From: an uncultured Clostridia bacterium
Lineage (GTDB): Bacteria > Bacillota > Clostridia > Oscillospirales > Oscillospiraceae
Length of the DNA stretch: 64,000 nt
Direction of reading: 5' to 3'
Assembly (NCBI GenBank): GCA_947173485.1
Contig: CAMWFH010000001.1
Span: 645,674 to 709,673 of the forward strand
Shown here in pieces: positions 16,354-25,356 of the stretch (its first letter is position 1; every line of letters starts with the position of its first letter). The notes under the pieces were generated by a model. It was not told the origin of the DNA. It saw only the letters and a program-made list of their open reading frames with translations, and did no database searches. Position numbers and translations under genes: made by a program.

Positions 16354-17136
16354 ATGTTGGCGGAGCGGCGAATGGAGGTGATCTTATCAGAGCTGGCAGT
16401 GCGGCGGGCTGTCAGCGTAGCGGACCTGTGTAAGGCCACGGGGGCCTCGGAGGCCACGATCCGGCGGGACCTGAACATGCTGGCCCGGCAGCGGCGGCTG
16501 AACAAGGTCCACGGCGGGGCGGTGCTGATCGAGGAGGAGTTCCGCCCGGCGGAGCCGGACATGGCCGTCAAGCGCCAGCTGTTCACGGAGGAGAAGGACT
16601 GCATCGCCCGGCTGGCGGTGGGGCTGATCGAGGATGAGGACGTGGTGTTCCTGGACGCCGGGACCAGCGTGCTGCGCATGGCGGCCTTCCTCCAGAACAG
16701 CAAGGCCCTGTTCGTCACCAGCAACATCGAGTGCGCCTTCCGCCTGACGGAGCGAGGGCTGCGGACCTATGTGCTGGGCGGGGCCTTAGACCCGGGCACC
16801 ATGTCCGTCACCGGGGCGGAGACCATGGAGGCCCTCCGGCGCTACAACTTCACCAAGGCCTTCCTGGGCGTCACCGGCATCACCATCAGCCAGGGCTACA
16901 CCACGCCGGACCCGGAGGCGGCGGCGGCCAAGGTGCTGGCGGCGGAGCGGGCCCAGCAGGTCTATGTGCTGGCGGACTCCAGCAAGTTCGGCAAGGTGAC
17001 CGCAGCCCTGATCTTCCCGCTGGAGGGGGCCCAGATCATCACGGACCGGCTGCCGGACCAGCGGTATCTGGAATATACCGTGGTCCGGGAGGCGGGGAAA
17101 GAAACGACTGAAGAAAGAGGGAGCAAACATCCATGA
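16354..17136 (+). CDS. DeoR/GlpR-family transcriptional regulator
   Basis: A 260-residue DeoR-type repressor. The N-terminal winged helix is MLAERRMEVILSEL followed by AVSVADLCKATGASEATIRR and DLNMLARQRRLNKVHGGAVL. The C-terminal sugar-phosphate-sensing domain has VVFLDAGTSVLRMA, LFVTSNIE and YVLADSSKFGK. The frame is open 19 codons further upstream, but ATG 16354 is preferred because AAAGGGGGC precedes it and family homology begins here. It overlaps mtlA by 4 bases (ATGA), so it very probably controls mannitol genes, responding to a sugar phosphate. Confidence 0.93.
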   Translation: MLAERRMEVILSELAVRRAVSVADLCKATGASEATIRRDLNMLARQRRLNKVHGGAVLIEEEFRPAEPDMAVKRQLFTEEKDCIARLAVGLIEDEDVVFLDAGTSVLRMAAFLQNSKALFVTSNIECAFRLTERGLRTYVLGGALDPGTMSVTGAETMEALRRYNFTKAFLGVTGITISQGYTTPDPEAAAAKVLAAERAQQVYVLADSSKFGKVTAALIFPLEGAQIITDRLPDQRYLEYTVVREAGKETTEERGSKHP

Positions 17137-18995
17137 AAGAGCGTGTACAAAAATTCGGGCGCTTTTTGAGCGGCATGGTCATGCCCAACATCGGCGCCTT
17201 CATCGCCTGGGGCTTCATCGCGGCCCTGTTCATCCCAAAGGGCTGGTTCCCCAACGAGACCATCAACGGCATGGTGGGACCGATGCTCTCCTTCCTGCTG
17301 CCGATCCTGATCGGCTACACCGGCGGTAAGGCCATCGGCGGCCAGAAGGGGGCCGTGGCCGGCGCTCTGGCCACCCTGGGCGCGATCGCCTCCACCGAGA
17401 GCACCATGTTCATCGGGGCCATGATCTGCGGCCCCCTGGGCGGCTGGTGCATCAAGAAGTTCGATGAGAAGATGGAGGGCCACGTCCCCGCCGGGTTCGA
17501 GATGGTGGTCAACAACTTCTCCGTGGGCATCATCGGCGCGATCCTGGCCATCCTGTCGATCTACGCTATCGGCCCGGCCTGCGTGTTCCTCACCGGCATC
17601 CTGGAGCAGGGCGTGAATTTCCTGGTCAGCCACAGCCTCCTGCCCCTTACCGCCGTCCTGGTGGAGCCGGCCAAGGTGCTGTTCCTCAACAACGCCATCA
17701 ACCACGGCGTCTTTACCCCCATCGGCACCGCCCAGGCCCTGGAGACCGGCAAGTCCATCCTGTTCATGATCGAGTCCAACCCCGGCCCCGGCCTGGGGCT
17801 GCTGCTGGCCTACTGCGTGGCTGGCAAGGGGGAGACCCGTTCCTCCGCCGGCGCCGCCGCCCTTATCCAGTTCGTGGGCGGCATCCATGAGATCTACTTC
17901 CCCTATGTGCTGATGAACCCCATCGTGATCCTGGGGCCCATGGTGGGCAACATCGCCGGGATCTTCACCCTCAGCCTCTTAGGCGGCGGCCTGGCGGCGG
18001 CGGCCTCCCCCGGCAGCATCATCGCCGAGCTGATGATGACCCCCAAGGGCTGCTACTTCGCCAATATCGCCGGCATCGCCGTGGCGGCGGTGGTCAGTTT
18101 CCTGCTCTCCGCCTTCCTGCTGAAGATGTTCGGCAAGGACTCCAGTCTGGCCGAGGCCCAGGCCCAGGTGGCCGCCAGCAAGGCCGCCTCCAAGGGGCAG
18201 GCCGCTCCCGCCGGCGCCGCTGTCAGCGCCCGGGACGTGAAGAAGATCGTCTTTGCCTGCGACGCCGGCATGGGCTCCTCCGCCATGGGGGCCACCATGG
18301 TCCGCAACAAGCTGAAGGAGGCGGGGGTCACGGATATCGAGGTGGTCCACGCGCCGGTCAGCGAGATCCCCAAGGACTGCCAGATCGTAGTGACCCACCA
18401 CGAGCTGGCCGCCCGGGCCGCCGGCAGCAACCCCAACGCCCGGATCATCCCCATCCAGAACTTCATGGGCGCGCCGGAGTATGACGTGCTGGTGAAAGAG
18501 ATGGCGGAGAGCCGGAGCGGCCAGACCGCCGCCGCGCCGGCAGAGGAGGAGAAGAAGGGCCAGGGCCCCATCCTGGTGGAGAGGAAGAACATCCTGGTGA
18601 ACTGCGAGCCGGAGGAGCCGGAGGCGATCATCCGCAAGGTAGGCCGGATGATGGTGGAAAGCGGCTACGCCGAGGAGGGCTACATCGAGGGCATGGTCCA
18701 GCGGGACAAGCAGCTGTCCGTAGCGATCGGCTGCCATGTGGCCATCCCCCACGGCATCGACGAGGCCAGGAAGTTCGTCCGCAAGACGGGATTGGTGGTG
18801 CTGACCTATCCCAAGGGCGTGGCCTGGGGCGATGATACCGTCAAGCTGGTCATCGGCATCGCCGCCGTAGGCGAGGAGCATATGGACGTGCTGGGGGTCA
18901 TCGCCGACATCGCCGGCAGTGATGAGGACACCGACGCCCTGGTCGCCAGCGCCGACGCGGAGACCATCTACCGCAAGCTCAATGGTTTAGAGTGA
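17133..18995 (+). CDS. mtlA: Mannitol PTS transporter EIICBA
   Basis: A 620-residue three-domain phosphotransferase permease that imports mannitol and phosphorylates it. Residues 1-340 form the membrane IIC domain (starting KFGRFLSGMVMPNIGAFIAW; ligand motif around FVGGIHEIYFPYVLMNP). After an Ala/Gln linker comes IIB with the phosphocysteine Cys376 in FACDAGMGSSAMG. After a second linker, IIA carries the phosphohistidine His540 in HVAIPHGI. Order and length match E. coli MtlA (637 residues). It is coupled to the upstream regulator and followed by mtlD. EI and HPr are not in the window. Confidence 0.97.
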   Translation: MKERVQKFGRFLSGMVMPNIGAFIAWGFIAALFIPKGWFPNETINGMVGPMLSFLLPILIGYTGGKAIGGQKGAVAGALATLGAIASTESTMFIGAMICGPLGGWCIKKFDEKMEGHVPAGFEMVVNNFSVGIIGAILAILSIYAIGPACVFLTGILEQGVNFLVSHSLLPLTAVLVEPAKVLFLNNAINHGVFTPIGTAQALETGKSILFMIESNPGPGLGLLLAYCVAGKGETRSSAGAAALIQFVGGIHEIYFPYVLMNPIVILGPMVGNIAGIFTLSLLGGGLAAAASPGSIIAELMMTPKGCYFANIAGIAVAAVVSFLLSAFLLKMFGKDSSLAEAQAQVAASKAASKGQAAPAGAAVSARDVKKIVFACDAGMGSSAMGATMVRNKLKEAGVTDIEVVHAPVSEIPKDCQIVVTHHELAARAAGSNPNARIIPIQNFMGAPEYDVLVKEMAESRSGQTAAAPAEEEKKGQGPILVERKNILVNCEPEEPEAIIRKVGRMMVESGYAEEGYIEGMVQRDKQLSVAIGCHVAIPHGIDEARKFVRKTGLVVLTYPKGVAWGDDTVKLVIGIAAVGEEHMDVLGVIADIAGSDEDTDALVASADAETIYRKLNGLE

Positions 18996-19074
18996 GCGGC
19001 CTGGAGCGAGCGAACGAAAGATCTTCTTAGAACGATATTTTTGATGCAGCCTGACGGCTGGTAAGGAGGAGAAA

Positions 19075-20223
19075 ATGAAACAGGCAGTTATGTTTGGCGC
19101 CGGCAACATCGGGCGCGGGTTCATCGGGGCGCTCCTGGAGCGCAGCGGCTGGCACGTCACCTTCGCGGACGTGGTGGAGCCGCTGCTGGAGGCCATCAAC
19201 ACCAACAAGCGCTATACCGTGCATATCCTGGACCAGGTCTGTGAGGACTGGGAGATCCGAAACATCAGCGCCGTCTCCTCGGTGGGGCCGGACATCGTGC
19301 CGGCGATCGCCGCCTGCGATCTGGTGACCACCGCCGTGGGCCCCCTGGTGATCCCCCGGATCGCCAAGCCCATCGCCGAGGGCATCCGGGCCAGGATGGC
19401 CGCCGGGAACAAGGAGCCCATGAACGTGGTCTGCTGCGAGAACGGCATCCGGGTCACCTCCAAGCTGAAGGAGGACGTGCTGGCCCTGCTCAGTGACGAG
19501 GAGCGCGCCTTCGTGGACCAGTATATCGGCTTCGCCGACTGCGCCGTGGACCGGATCTGCCCCAAGCCCGCCTATGACGACCCCCTGGACGCGGCGGTGG
19601 AGCAGTACATGGAGTGGGACGTGGAGCGCTCCGCCTGGAAGGGCGAGCCCATCGACGTGAAGGGCCTGACCTATGTGGACAACTTGATGGCCTGCCTGGA
19701 GCGCAAGCTCTTCACCCTCAACAGCGGCCACGCGATCTGCGCCTATCTGGGGTCCCTCCGGGGCCACCAGACCATCCTGGAGAGCATCCAGGACCCGGCG
19801 GTGGGGGATGTGGTCCATGCCGCCATGCGGGAGAGCGGCGAGGGGCTCATCCGTGAGTTCTCCTTCGATCCCGATGCCCATCACGCCTATGTGGAGCGGA
19901 TCTTCAGCCGCTTCCACAACCCCCATCTGAAGGACGAGGTGGACCGGGTGGGCCGGGAGCCGATCCGCAAGCTCAGCCCCATGGACCGGCTCATCAAGCC
20001 CCTGACCACCACCTTCCGCTACGGCCTGCCGGTGGACCACCTGCTCTTCGGCGCTGCCGCCGCCCTCCGGTTCGACTGCCCCGAGGACAAGCAGAGCGTG
20101 GAGATGCACCAGAAGATCGCCGCCGAGGGCGCTGCCGCCGCCCTCAGCGCCTACTCCGGCCTGACGGCGGAGGACCCCCTCTTTGGCCGCATCCTGGATA
20201 TCTACCGGGCCCTGGGCGTGTGA
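19075..20223 (+). CDS. mtlD: Mannitol-1-phosphate 5-dehydrogenase
   Basis: A 382-residue polyol dehydrogenase that oxidizes mannitol 1-phosphate to fructose 6-phosphate with NAD+. The N-terminal dinucleotide motif is AVMFGAGNIGRGFIG, followed by FADV. The family signature is in VDNLMACLERKLFTLNSGHA (catalytic Lys and His region). GGAGG precedes the ATG. It completes the mannitol pathway encoded by the two genes upstream. Confidence 0.97.
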   Translation: MKQAVMFGAGNIGRGFIGALLERSGWHVTFADVVEPLLEAINTNKRYTVHILDQVCEDWEIRNISAVSSVGPDIVPAIAACDLVTTAVGPLVIPRIAKPIAEGIRARMAAGNKEPMNVVCCENGIRVTSKLKEDVLALLSDEERAFVDQYIGFADCAVDRICPKPAYDDPLDAAVEQYMEWDVERSAWKGEPIDVKGLTYVDNLMACLERKLFTLNSGHAICAYLGSLRGHQTILESIQDPAVGDVVHAAMRESGEGLIREFSFDPDAHHAYVERIFSRFHNPHLKDEVDRVGREPIRKLSPMDRLIKPLTTTFRYGLPVDHLLFGAAAALRFDCPEDKQSVEMHQKIAAEGAAAALSAYSGLTAEDPLFGRILDIYRALGV

Positions 20224-20258
20224 GCCGTCCCTTCTGAGAGAACTATAGGGATGAGCGC

Positions 20259-20295
20259 AGGGAGCGCACGGATCAGGTCCGTGCGCTCCCTCTTC
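20259..20295 (+). terminator. Terminator of the mannitol operon
   Basis: AGGGAGCGCACGGA-TCAG-GTCCGTGCGCTCCCT followed by CTTCC. It is a very strong stem with a short pyrimidine tail, 36 bases after mtlD. Confidence 0.75.
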
Positions 20296-20332
20296 CATAT
20301 CCCCGGAGGCCCCCGGCCCCTTCGGGATCTGC

Positions 20333-20361
20333 TTGACATAAACGGCGGACCATGCTACAAT
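20333..20361 (+). promoter_or_regulatory. Consensus sigma-A promoter
   Basis: TTGACA (20333-20338), 17 bases, TACAAT (20356-20361), 73 bases upstream of the lipoprotein start. Confidence 0.88.
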
Positions 20362-20434
20362 ACACACTGTCTATCCAGGCGCAGCGATGCCATCGAAAAG
20401 CCATGGAAATATACGAAAAGCAGAGGAGATCGTC

Positions 20435-22129
20435 ATGAGATCACATGCAAAGGTCAGTATCCTGCTGTCCGTGCTGCTGCTTCTGGGCAGTCTCTCCGGC
20501 TGCGAGAGCAAGCCCGGTATCGCGGATATCGGCAGCGTCGAGAAGGAGGGCTCCATCGTCGGGAACGACCCGCTGTACGTCCCGCCCCCCGGCAGTGACA
20601 ACGGCGTCAAGTTCGATGCCTCCCACAAGCTGGAGGTGACGTTGCCCGAGGTCCCGGATGGGGAGCTGGAGCTGCCGGTCCAGGGCGCCACGGGCTACGC
20701 GCCGGTCTATATGCCTCTGTGGAAGAACCGTCCGGGCAGCGCCCAGGCCAACCGCACCGCCGCCGGGACGGCGGACAAGGCCGATATCCAGGCCCTGCTG
20801 GCCTCCATCGGCGCCGCCTCCGCCCACCGGCTCAGCAGCCCGGAAGAGGGCGGTTCCGACAGCGGCATGACCGCCCCGGACACCACCGCGCCTCCCGTCA
20901 GCACCGAGCCCGTGTCCCCGCCCCCCACAGACAACACCCAGCCCCCCGCCGGCGGCGGTGATACGACCACGCCCCCCGCTGGCGGCGGCGATACCGCCCA
21001 GCCTCCTGCCGGAGGCGACACCACCACCCCGCCGGACGGTGCCGGCGATGAGCCGGCCAATGACCGCAACCAGGACCTGCTGGACTGGCTCCACCGGGAC
21101 GATCCGGACAACGCCGGCGGCAGCACCGGCGGCGACCGCACCCCCAACACCAGCACCCCGCAGACGCCCAATACCAACACCAGCCGTCCGCCGGCCACCC
21201 CCTCCGGGGCGGTGACCACCCTGGCGCCGGGCACGGCCTTTACCGTCCTCCAGGAGGTGGGCAACTACTGGTTCGTCCGGGCCGGGGACCAGACCGGCTG
21301 GGTGGACCACCGGTACTGCTTCATCAACCTGCCGGACGTGATCCCCTCCATCGTCTACAACGCCACCAACGGCTATTCCTCCGCCTTCGTCAGCAGCGGT
21401 AAGGACATCCCCGGCATCACCGGCACGGCGCTCTATACCGGCACCGTCTACAACGCCCGGCTGGACAGCTACGAGTTCATGATGCCCACCCTGTACGCCA
21501 TGGCCAAGAACGTCTGCCAGGCCCAGCAGGCCGCCCTCCGGGAGGGCAACACCATCGTCCTCTACGAGGCCTTCCGGCCCTATGAGATCCAGCGGGCCGT
21601 GTCCCAGGAGCTGCACCTGCTGACCCAGCGGGACGCGGAGGTCCGGGCCGGCGTCTACTCCGCCCCCTGGAGCATCGACTGGTTCATCAACACCAACACC
21701 TCCAACCACCAGATGGGCTACGCCATGGATATCAGCCTGGCCAAGATCACCAAGTCCGAGGTCGCGGAGATCGCCGGCCACCAGGTGGTCCAGGCCCTGG
21801 AGTATTCCTTCTACACCATGCCCACCCCCATTCACGAGCTGAGCCGGGCCGCCGCTACCTACACCCGACCCTTCTCCCCCACTAACAAGACCCTGTGGAA
21901 GACCGCCACCATGACCCCCACCTTCGCCGCCTGTGAGCCGGCCCTGGCCATGCAGCGCTACTGCACCGCCTACGGCCTGACCCCCCTGGCCTCCGAGTGG
22001 TGGCACTTCAACGATCTGCGCGCTTTGGATACCGCAGGCGGCAATCTGAGCGGCGGCAAGTTCTACATCGAGGAATGTTGCAGCATGACCGCGGCGGAGG
22101 CCCAGAAGATCCTGGAGCAGGTGGCCTGA
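20435..22129 (+). CDS. Lipoprotein with SH3-like and D-Ala-D-Ala dipeptidase (VanX/M15-type) domains
   Basis: A 564-residue exported lipoprotein; ATG 20435 is chosen because GAGGAG precedes it and a lipobox (LLLGSLSGC) follows. The mature part has a region of unknown function, then a Pro/Thr/Gly linker with repeats of the type PPAGGGDTTT (about 165-235). Next is a short SH3-like stretch (VTTLAPGTAFTVLQEVG, YWFVRAGDQTGWV). The C-terminal zinc peptidase has SNHQMGYAMDIS and EWWHFNDL, matching the His/Asp and Glu-x-x-His ligand and catalytic residues of VanX-like D,D-dipeptidases. It probably trims peptidoglycan peptides outside the cell. No vancomycin-resistance genes are nearby, so resistance is not inferred. 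Confidence 0.85.
   Translation: MRSHAKVSILLSVLLLLGSLSGCESKPGIADIGSVEKEGSIVGNDPLYVPPPGSDNGVKFDASHKLEVTLPEVPDGELELPVQGATGYAPVYMPLWKNRPGSAQANRTAAGTADKADIQALLASIGAASAHRLSSPEEGGSDSGMTAPDTTAPPVSTEPVSPPPTDNTQPPAGGGDTTTPPAGGGDTAQPPAGGDTTTPPDGAGDEPANDRNQDLLDWLHRDDPDNAGGSTGGDRTPNTSTPQTPNTNTSRPPATPSGAVTTLAPGTAFTVLQEVGNYWFVRAGDQTGWVDHRYCFINLPDVIPSIVYNATNGYSSAFVSSGKDIPGITGTALYTGTVYNARLDSYEFMMPTLYAMAKNVCQAQQAALREGNTIVLYEAFRPYEIQRAVSQELHLLTQRDAEVRAGVYSAPWSIDWFINTNTSNHQMGYAMDISLAKITKSEVAEIAGHQVVQALEYSFYTMPTPIHELSRAAATYTRPFSPTNKTLWKTATMTPTFAACEPALAMQRYCTAYGLTPLASEWWHFNDLRALDTAGGNLSGGKFYIEECCSMTAAEAQKILEQVA
20938..21040. repeat. Coding tandem repeat (PPAGGGDTxxP linker)
   Basis: Several imperfect copies of a unit encoding PPAGGGDT lie within the lipoprotein gene (roughly 40 bases each). 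This low-complexity spacer between the membrane anchor and the catalytic domain is likely length-variable between strains. Confidence 0.7.
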
Positions 22130-22167
22130 CCCAGGACTGGCGATACAGCCGCAAGATACCAAAAAGC

Positions 22168-22202
22168 GCCCCGCGCAAGGACCATCGAGCCTTGCGCGGG
22201 GC
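22168..22202. terminator. Bidirectional terminator between convergent genes
   Basis: GCCCCGCGCAAGG-N9-CCTTGCGCGGGGC lies between the lipoprotein gene and the ABC transporter. The A-run at 22161-22165 gives a T-run on the minus strand, so it acts best for the ABC operon. Confidence 0.8.
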
Positions 22203-22226
22203 ATTCGTTATGTCTTTATCTAGGTC

Positions 22227-22970
22227 TTACAGGACCTTCGCCAGGAACTGCTTGAGCCGGTCGCTCTTGGGGGCGTCGAACAGTGCTGCCGGAGCGCCCT
22301 CCTCTACGATGACGCCATCGGCCATGAAGATGACCCGGCTGCCCACCTCCCGGGCAAAGCCCATCTCGTGGGTCACCACCACCATGGTCATCCCCTCATG
22401 GGCCAGGTCCCGCATGACCTCCAGCACCTCTCCCACCATCTCCGGGTCCAGGGCAGAGGTGGGCTCATCGAAGAGCATCACCTCCGGCTCCATGCACAGC
22501 GCCCGGACGATGGCGATCCGCTGCTTCTGCCCGCCGGAGAGCTGGCTGGGGTAGGCGGCGGCCCGGTCCTGGAGCCCTACCCGCTCCAGCAGGGCCAGGG
22601 CCTTCTTCTCGGCCTCCTCCCGGCTCTTGTGCAGGAGCTTGATGGGGGCCAGGGTCATGTTCTCCAGGATGGTCATATGGGGGAACAGGTTGAAGTGCTG
22701 GAACACCATGCCCATCTTCTGCCGGTGGAGGTCGATATCCACGTCCCGGCCGGTGATGTCTACCCCGTCGAAGGTGATGGTCCCCGCCGTGGGCCGCTCC
22801 AGCAGGTTCAGGCACCGGAGGAAGGTGGACTTGCCGGACCCGGAGGGCCCGATCACCACCACCACTTCCCCCTGGCGGATCTGGGCGGAGACGCCGTCCA
22901 GGGCGTGGATGCCGCCGCCGTCAAAGTGCTTTTCCAGGTCTTTCACCTGGATCAAAACTTTACCGCTCAC
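22227..22970 (-). CDS. Polar amino acid ABC transporter, ATP-binding protein
   Basis: A 247-residue ABC ATPase of the GlnQ/HisP group. Walker A is [12 protein letters not shown], the signature [15 protein letters not shown] and Walker [14 protein letters not shown], with the switch His in VVTHEMGFA. It energizes uptake with the permease gene it overlaps by 11 bases. Substrate specificity (Gln, Glu, Cys, Arg and others) cannot be read from this subunit. Confidence 0.95.
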   Translation of the reverse strand: MSGKVLIQVKDLEKHFDGGGIHALDGVSAQIRQGEVVVVIGPSGSGKSTFLRCLNLLERPTAGTITFDGVDITGRDVDIDLHRQKMGMVFQHFNLFPHMTILENMTLAPIKLLHKSREEAEKKALALLERVGLQDRAAAYPSQLSGGQKQRIAIVRALCMEPEVMLFDEPTSALDPEMVGEVLEVMRDLAHEGMTMVVVTHEMGFAREVGSRVIFMADGVIVEEGAPAALFDAPKSDRLKQFLAKVL

Positions 22971-23697
22971 TGTTCCTCAGCCTCCTCTCCAGCTTGCCCA
23001 CCAGATAGGTGAAGAAGATCACCATCACCAGATAGATCGCCGCCACCGCCAGCAGGGGCATGAACGCTTTATAGGTGACGCTGCGGATGATGTTGCCCCC
23101 CATGGTCAGGTCCCGGACGGTCACATAGCCGGCTACGGAGGTCTCCTTCAGCAGCACGATGAACTCGTTGGCCAGGCTGGGCAGCACGGCCTTGAAGGCC
23201 TGGGGGATGATGATGTAGCGCATGGTCTGGACATAGTTGAACCCCAGGGAGCGCCCCGCCTCGAACTGTCCGTTGTCGATGGCCATGATGCCGGCCCGGA
23301 AGATCTCCGCCACATAGGCCCCGGAGTTGACGCCGAAGGCCAAGGTGGCCACGGCCACGCCGTTCCGGGAGGAAGCGAAGATGATGTAGTACATGATCAT
23401 CAGCTGGACCACCACCGGGGTGCCCCGAATCACGGTCAGGTAGAGCCGGCAGAGCCAGTTGGCCAGCTTGAGGAAGAAGCGGCCGATGCCGTGGGTCTCC
23501 TCGATGGTCTTATCGTGGGTGGACCGGACGATCGCCACCACCACGCCGATGGCGATGCCCAGCAGCACGGCGAAGAGGGTGATCTGCAGCGTGTTGACCA
23601 GGCCGCTAGTGAGATACCGCCACCGCTCCTCCTCGATAAAGCATAAGTAGAAGTCCTCTTTCAAACTCTCCAGTGACAGCCTAAGTTCTAAGCCCAT
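22960..23697 (-). CDS. Polar amino acid ABC transporter, permease
   Basis: A 245-residue HisM/GlnP-type permease with about five membrane helices. It contains the EAA loop motif in [20 protein letters not shown], where it contacts the ATPase, and [19 protein letters not shown]. The N-terminal 30 residues ([20 protein letters not shown]) precede the first helix. Only one permease gene is present, so it presumably forms a homodimer. Confidence 0.94.
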   Translation of the reverse strand: MGLELRLSLESLKEDFYLCFIEEERWRYLTSGLVNTLQITLFAVLLGIAIGVVVAIVRSTHDKTIEETHGIGRFFLKLANWLCRLYLTVIRGTPVVVQLMIMYYIIFASSRNGVAVATLAFGVNSGAYVAEIFRAGIMAIDNGQFEAGRSLGFNYVQTMRYIIIPQAFKAVLPSLANEFIVLLKETSVAGYVTVRDLTMGGNIIRSVTYKAFMPLLAVAAIYLVMVIFFTYLVGKLERRLRNSER

Positions 23698-23743
23698 CTC
23701 TCCGCTCCTCCCTATCGTATCCCTTATCTATCTATTCTATCTT

Positions 23744-23774
23744 GGAAAAGGGGCGGCTCTATTGCCGCCCCTTT
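23744..23774 (-). terminator. Attenuating terminator between binding protein and permease genes
   Basis: Minus-strand AAAGGGGCGGC-AATA-GAGCCGCCCCTTTTCC lies in the 96-base gap after the binding-protein gene. A leaky terminator here would yield more binding protein than membrane subunits, as is common for this transporter type. Confidence 0.75.
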
Positions 23775-23793
23775 CAGGTCGCGTTTTTTGCGC

Positions 23794-24606
23794 TTACTTG
23801 TTGTTGGCCGCCACATAGGCCTTGGCGGGCTCGTTGTCGATGACCACGCAGTCCACCTTGCCGGTGAGCAGGGCCTGGATGGCGGTGGAGCCGTTGTCGA
23901 ACTGGGAGACCCGGGCCTCAGTGATGCCGCCGTTCTCATAGCTGTCGGAGAGGTACAGGTCGCCGGTGGTCATCTTCTGAACGCCAGCGATATACTTGGC
24001 GTTGGAGTCCAGCAGGTCGTCCACCGTCTTGATGGGGCTGTCCTCGGGGACGATGATCACCTGGATGCCGGTGGCGTAGCTGTCAGAGAAGTTGACGCTC
24101 TGGAGCCGGGTCTCGTTGACGGTCATGCCGGCCATGCCCATATCGGCCTTGCCGGTCTGGACAGCGGTGATGATGGCTTCGAACTCCATATCATCGATGA
24201 CCAGCTTCATATCCAGCTCATCGGCGATGGCGGCGGCGAACTCGGCGTCGATGCCCACGATCTTGTTGTCCTCATAGAACTCATAGGGCGGGAACTGGGC
24301 GTTGGTAGCCATATGCAGCTCTGGCTTGCCCTCGGCGTTGGCCTGGAAGGTCAGGTCGTGGGCCTCGCCGGAAATGTACTTGTTCACGATGGCGTCCTTG
24401 GTGCCGTTGGCGGTCAGGGTGGCCAGGGCGGCGTTCACCTTGTCCAGCAGGTCCGTGTTCTCCTTGGCGATGGCGATGGCGTAGTCCTCGATGGCGTACT
24501 CCGTATCCAGGATCTTGAGGGTCACTTTCTTGCTGCCGCAGGCGGTGAGGGTCAGGACAGAGGCCAGGACCAGCGCCAGGGCCAGCAGCTTTTTCATAGT
24601 TTTCAT
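23794..24606 (-). CDS. Polar amino acid ABC transporter, substrate-binding lipoprotein
   Basis: A 270-residue family 3 solute-binding protein. A signal peptide with lipobox (LASVLTLTACGSKK) is followed by the usual domain starting near the linker. Ligand-binding segments include ATNAQFPPYEFYEDNKIVGI, TVNETRLQSVNFSDSYATG and AGVQKMTTGDLYL. ATG 24606 is chosen over an upstream in-frame ATG because GGAAAGGAAG lies ahead of it and the signal peptide begins there. It is the first gene of the three-gene uptake operon. The ligand is not decidable. Confidence 0.94.
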   Translation of the reverse strand: MKTMKKLLALALVLASVLTLTACGSKKVTLKILDTEYAIEDYAIAIAKENTDLLDKVNAALATLTANGTKDAIVNKYISGEAHDLTFQANAEGKPELHMATNAQFPPYEFYEDNKIVGIDAEFAAAIADELDMKLVIDDMEFEAIITAVQTGKADMGMAGMTVNETRLQSVNFSDSYATGIQVIIVPEDSPIKTVDDLLDSNAKYIAGVQKMTTGDLYLSDSYENGGITEARVSQFDNGSTAIQALLTGKVDCVVIDNEPAKAYVAANNK

Positions 24607-24673
24607 CACGCAAAACTTCCTTTCCAACTCTTCCAAGCGGGACCTCCGGTCCCGCCCCCCTTGGGGTATAGGC

Positions 24674-24702
24674 ACTATACCACGGTGGCGGGGCAGTGTC
24701 AA
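24674..24702 (-). promoter_or_regulatory. Consensus promoter of the amino acid ABC operon
   Basis: Minus-strand TTGACA (24697-24702), 17 bases, TATAGT (24674-24679), 68 bases upstream of the binding-protein start. Confidence 0.9.
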
Positions 24703-24798
24703 TAGATTTCCACCATTTTATGAATAAATATAAATTCTGACAGCGGCAGGCCCCGGACCCCCGCCGGTGTTTGGCGAAAAAAGCAAGAGCAGACGGGG

Positions 24799-24821
24799 GA
24801 AAGCCGCCCTTGAGGGCGGCT
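24799..24821 (-). terminator. Terminator of queT
   Basis: Minus-strand AGCCGCCCT-CA-AGGGCGGCTTTCC lies 33 bases after the queT stop. Stable 9-pair stem, short T-tract. Confidence 0.6.
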
Positions 24822-24853
24822 CTCCTGTGAATAAATATGCAGAGCGGGCGTTT

Positions 24854-25348
24854 TTATGCGGCCCACTGGGCCAGCAGCTCCCGCTGGCGGCGCAGGGCGA
24901 TATAGAGGGCGCCTCCGATGCCCAGGACGGAGACGATCTCCCCGGCGCCCACGGTGAGGACCATCAGCCAGATGGCGTCCGGCGCGCCGTAGCCATAGCG
25001 CAGGACCCAGGGAACGATCAGGGCGTTGGCCAGTACCGGCGGCACCATGGCCAGCCAGGGACGGCCGCGCAGGCGGCGGGTGGCCAGGGCCCCTAAGAGG
25101 GTGGCCAGAGAGCCGCAGACGATGTCCAGGGCCACGCAGCCGTTGAGCAGGTTGGCCAGGAGACACCCGATCGCCAGCCCCGGAACGGCGGCGGGCAAAA
25201 AGATGGGCAGGATGCACAGCGCTTCGCTGATGCGGACTTGGATGGCCCCCTTGTCCAGCCCGAACAGGGCCGACAGCCAGGTCAGCGCCACATACATAGC
25301 GGCGATGCAGGCCCCCTGGCAAAGCTTCTTGGTCTGATCCTTTTTCAT
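24854..25348 (-). CDS. queT: QueT-family transporter (queuosine precursor uptake)
   Basis: A 164-residue small membrane protein with about five helices. It opens MKKDQTKKLCQGACIAAMYV and has the QueT hallmark VRISEALCILPIFLPAAVPG near residue 38, followed by GCLLANLLNG. The QueT family acts as the substrate-binding S component of ECF transporters and is regularly found under preQ1 riboswitches. A riboswitch-like leader precedes it here. The energizing ECF module is not in the window. Confidence 0.92.
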   Translation of the reverse strand: MKKDQTKKLCQGACIAAMYVALTWLSALFGLDKGAIQVRISEALCILPIFLPAAVPGLAIGCLLANLLNGCVALDIVCGSLATLLGALATRRLRGRPWLAMVPPVLANALIVPWVLRYGYGAPDAIWLMVLTVGAGEIVSVLGIGGALYIALRRQRELLAQWAA

Positions 25349-25356
25349 GTGATATC

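Noticed and set aside
20938..21040. CRISPR-like or phase-variable array
   Set aside because: The repeats are in frame, encode a Pro/Gly/Thr linker in a clear gene and lack regular spacers.
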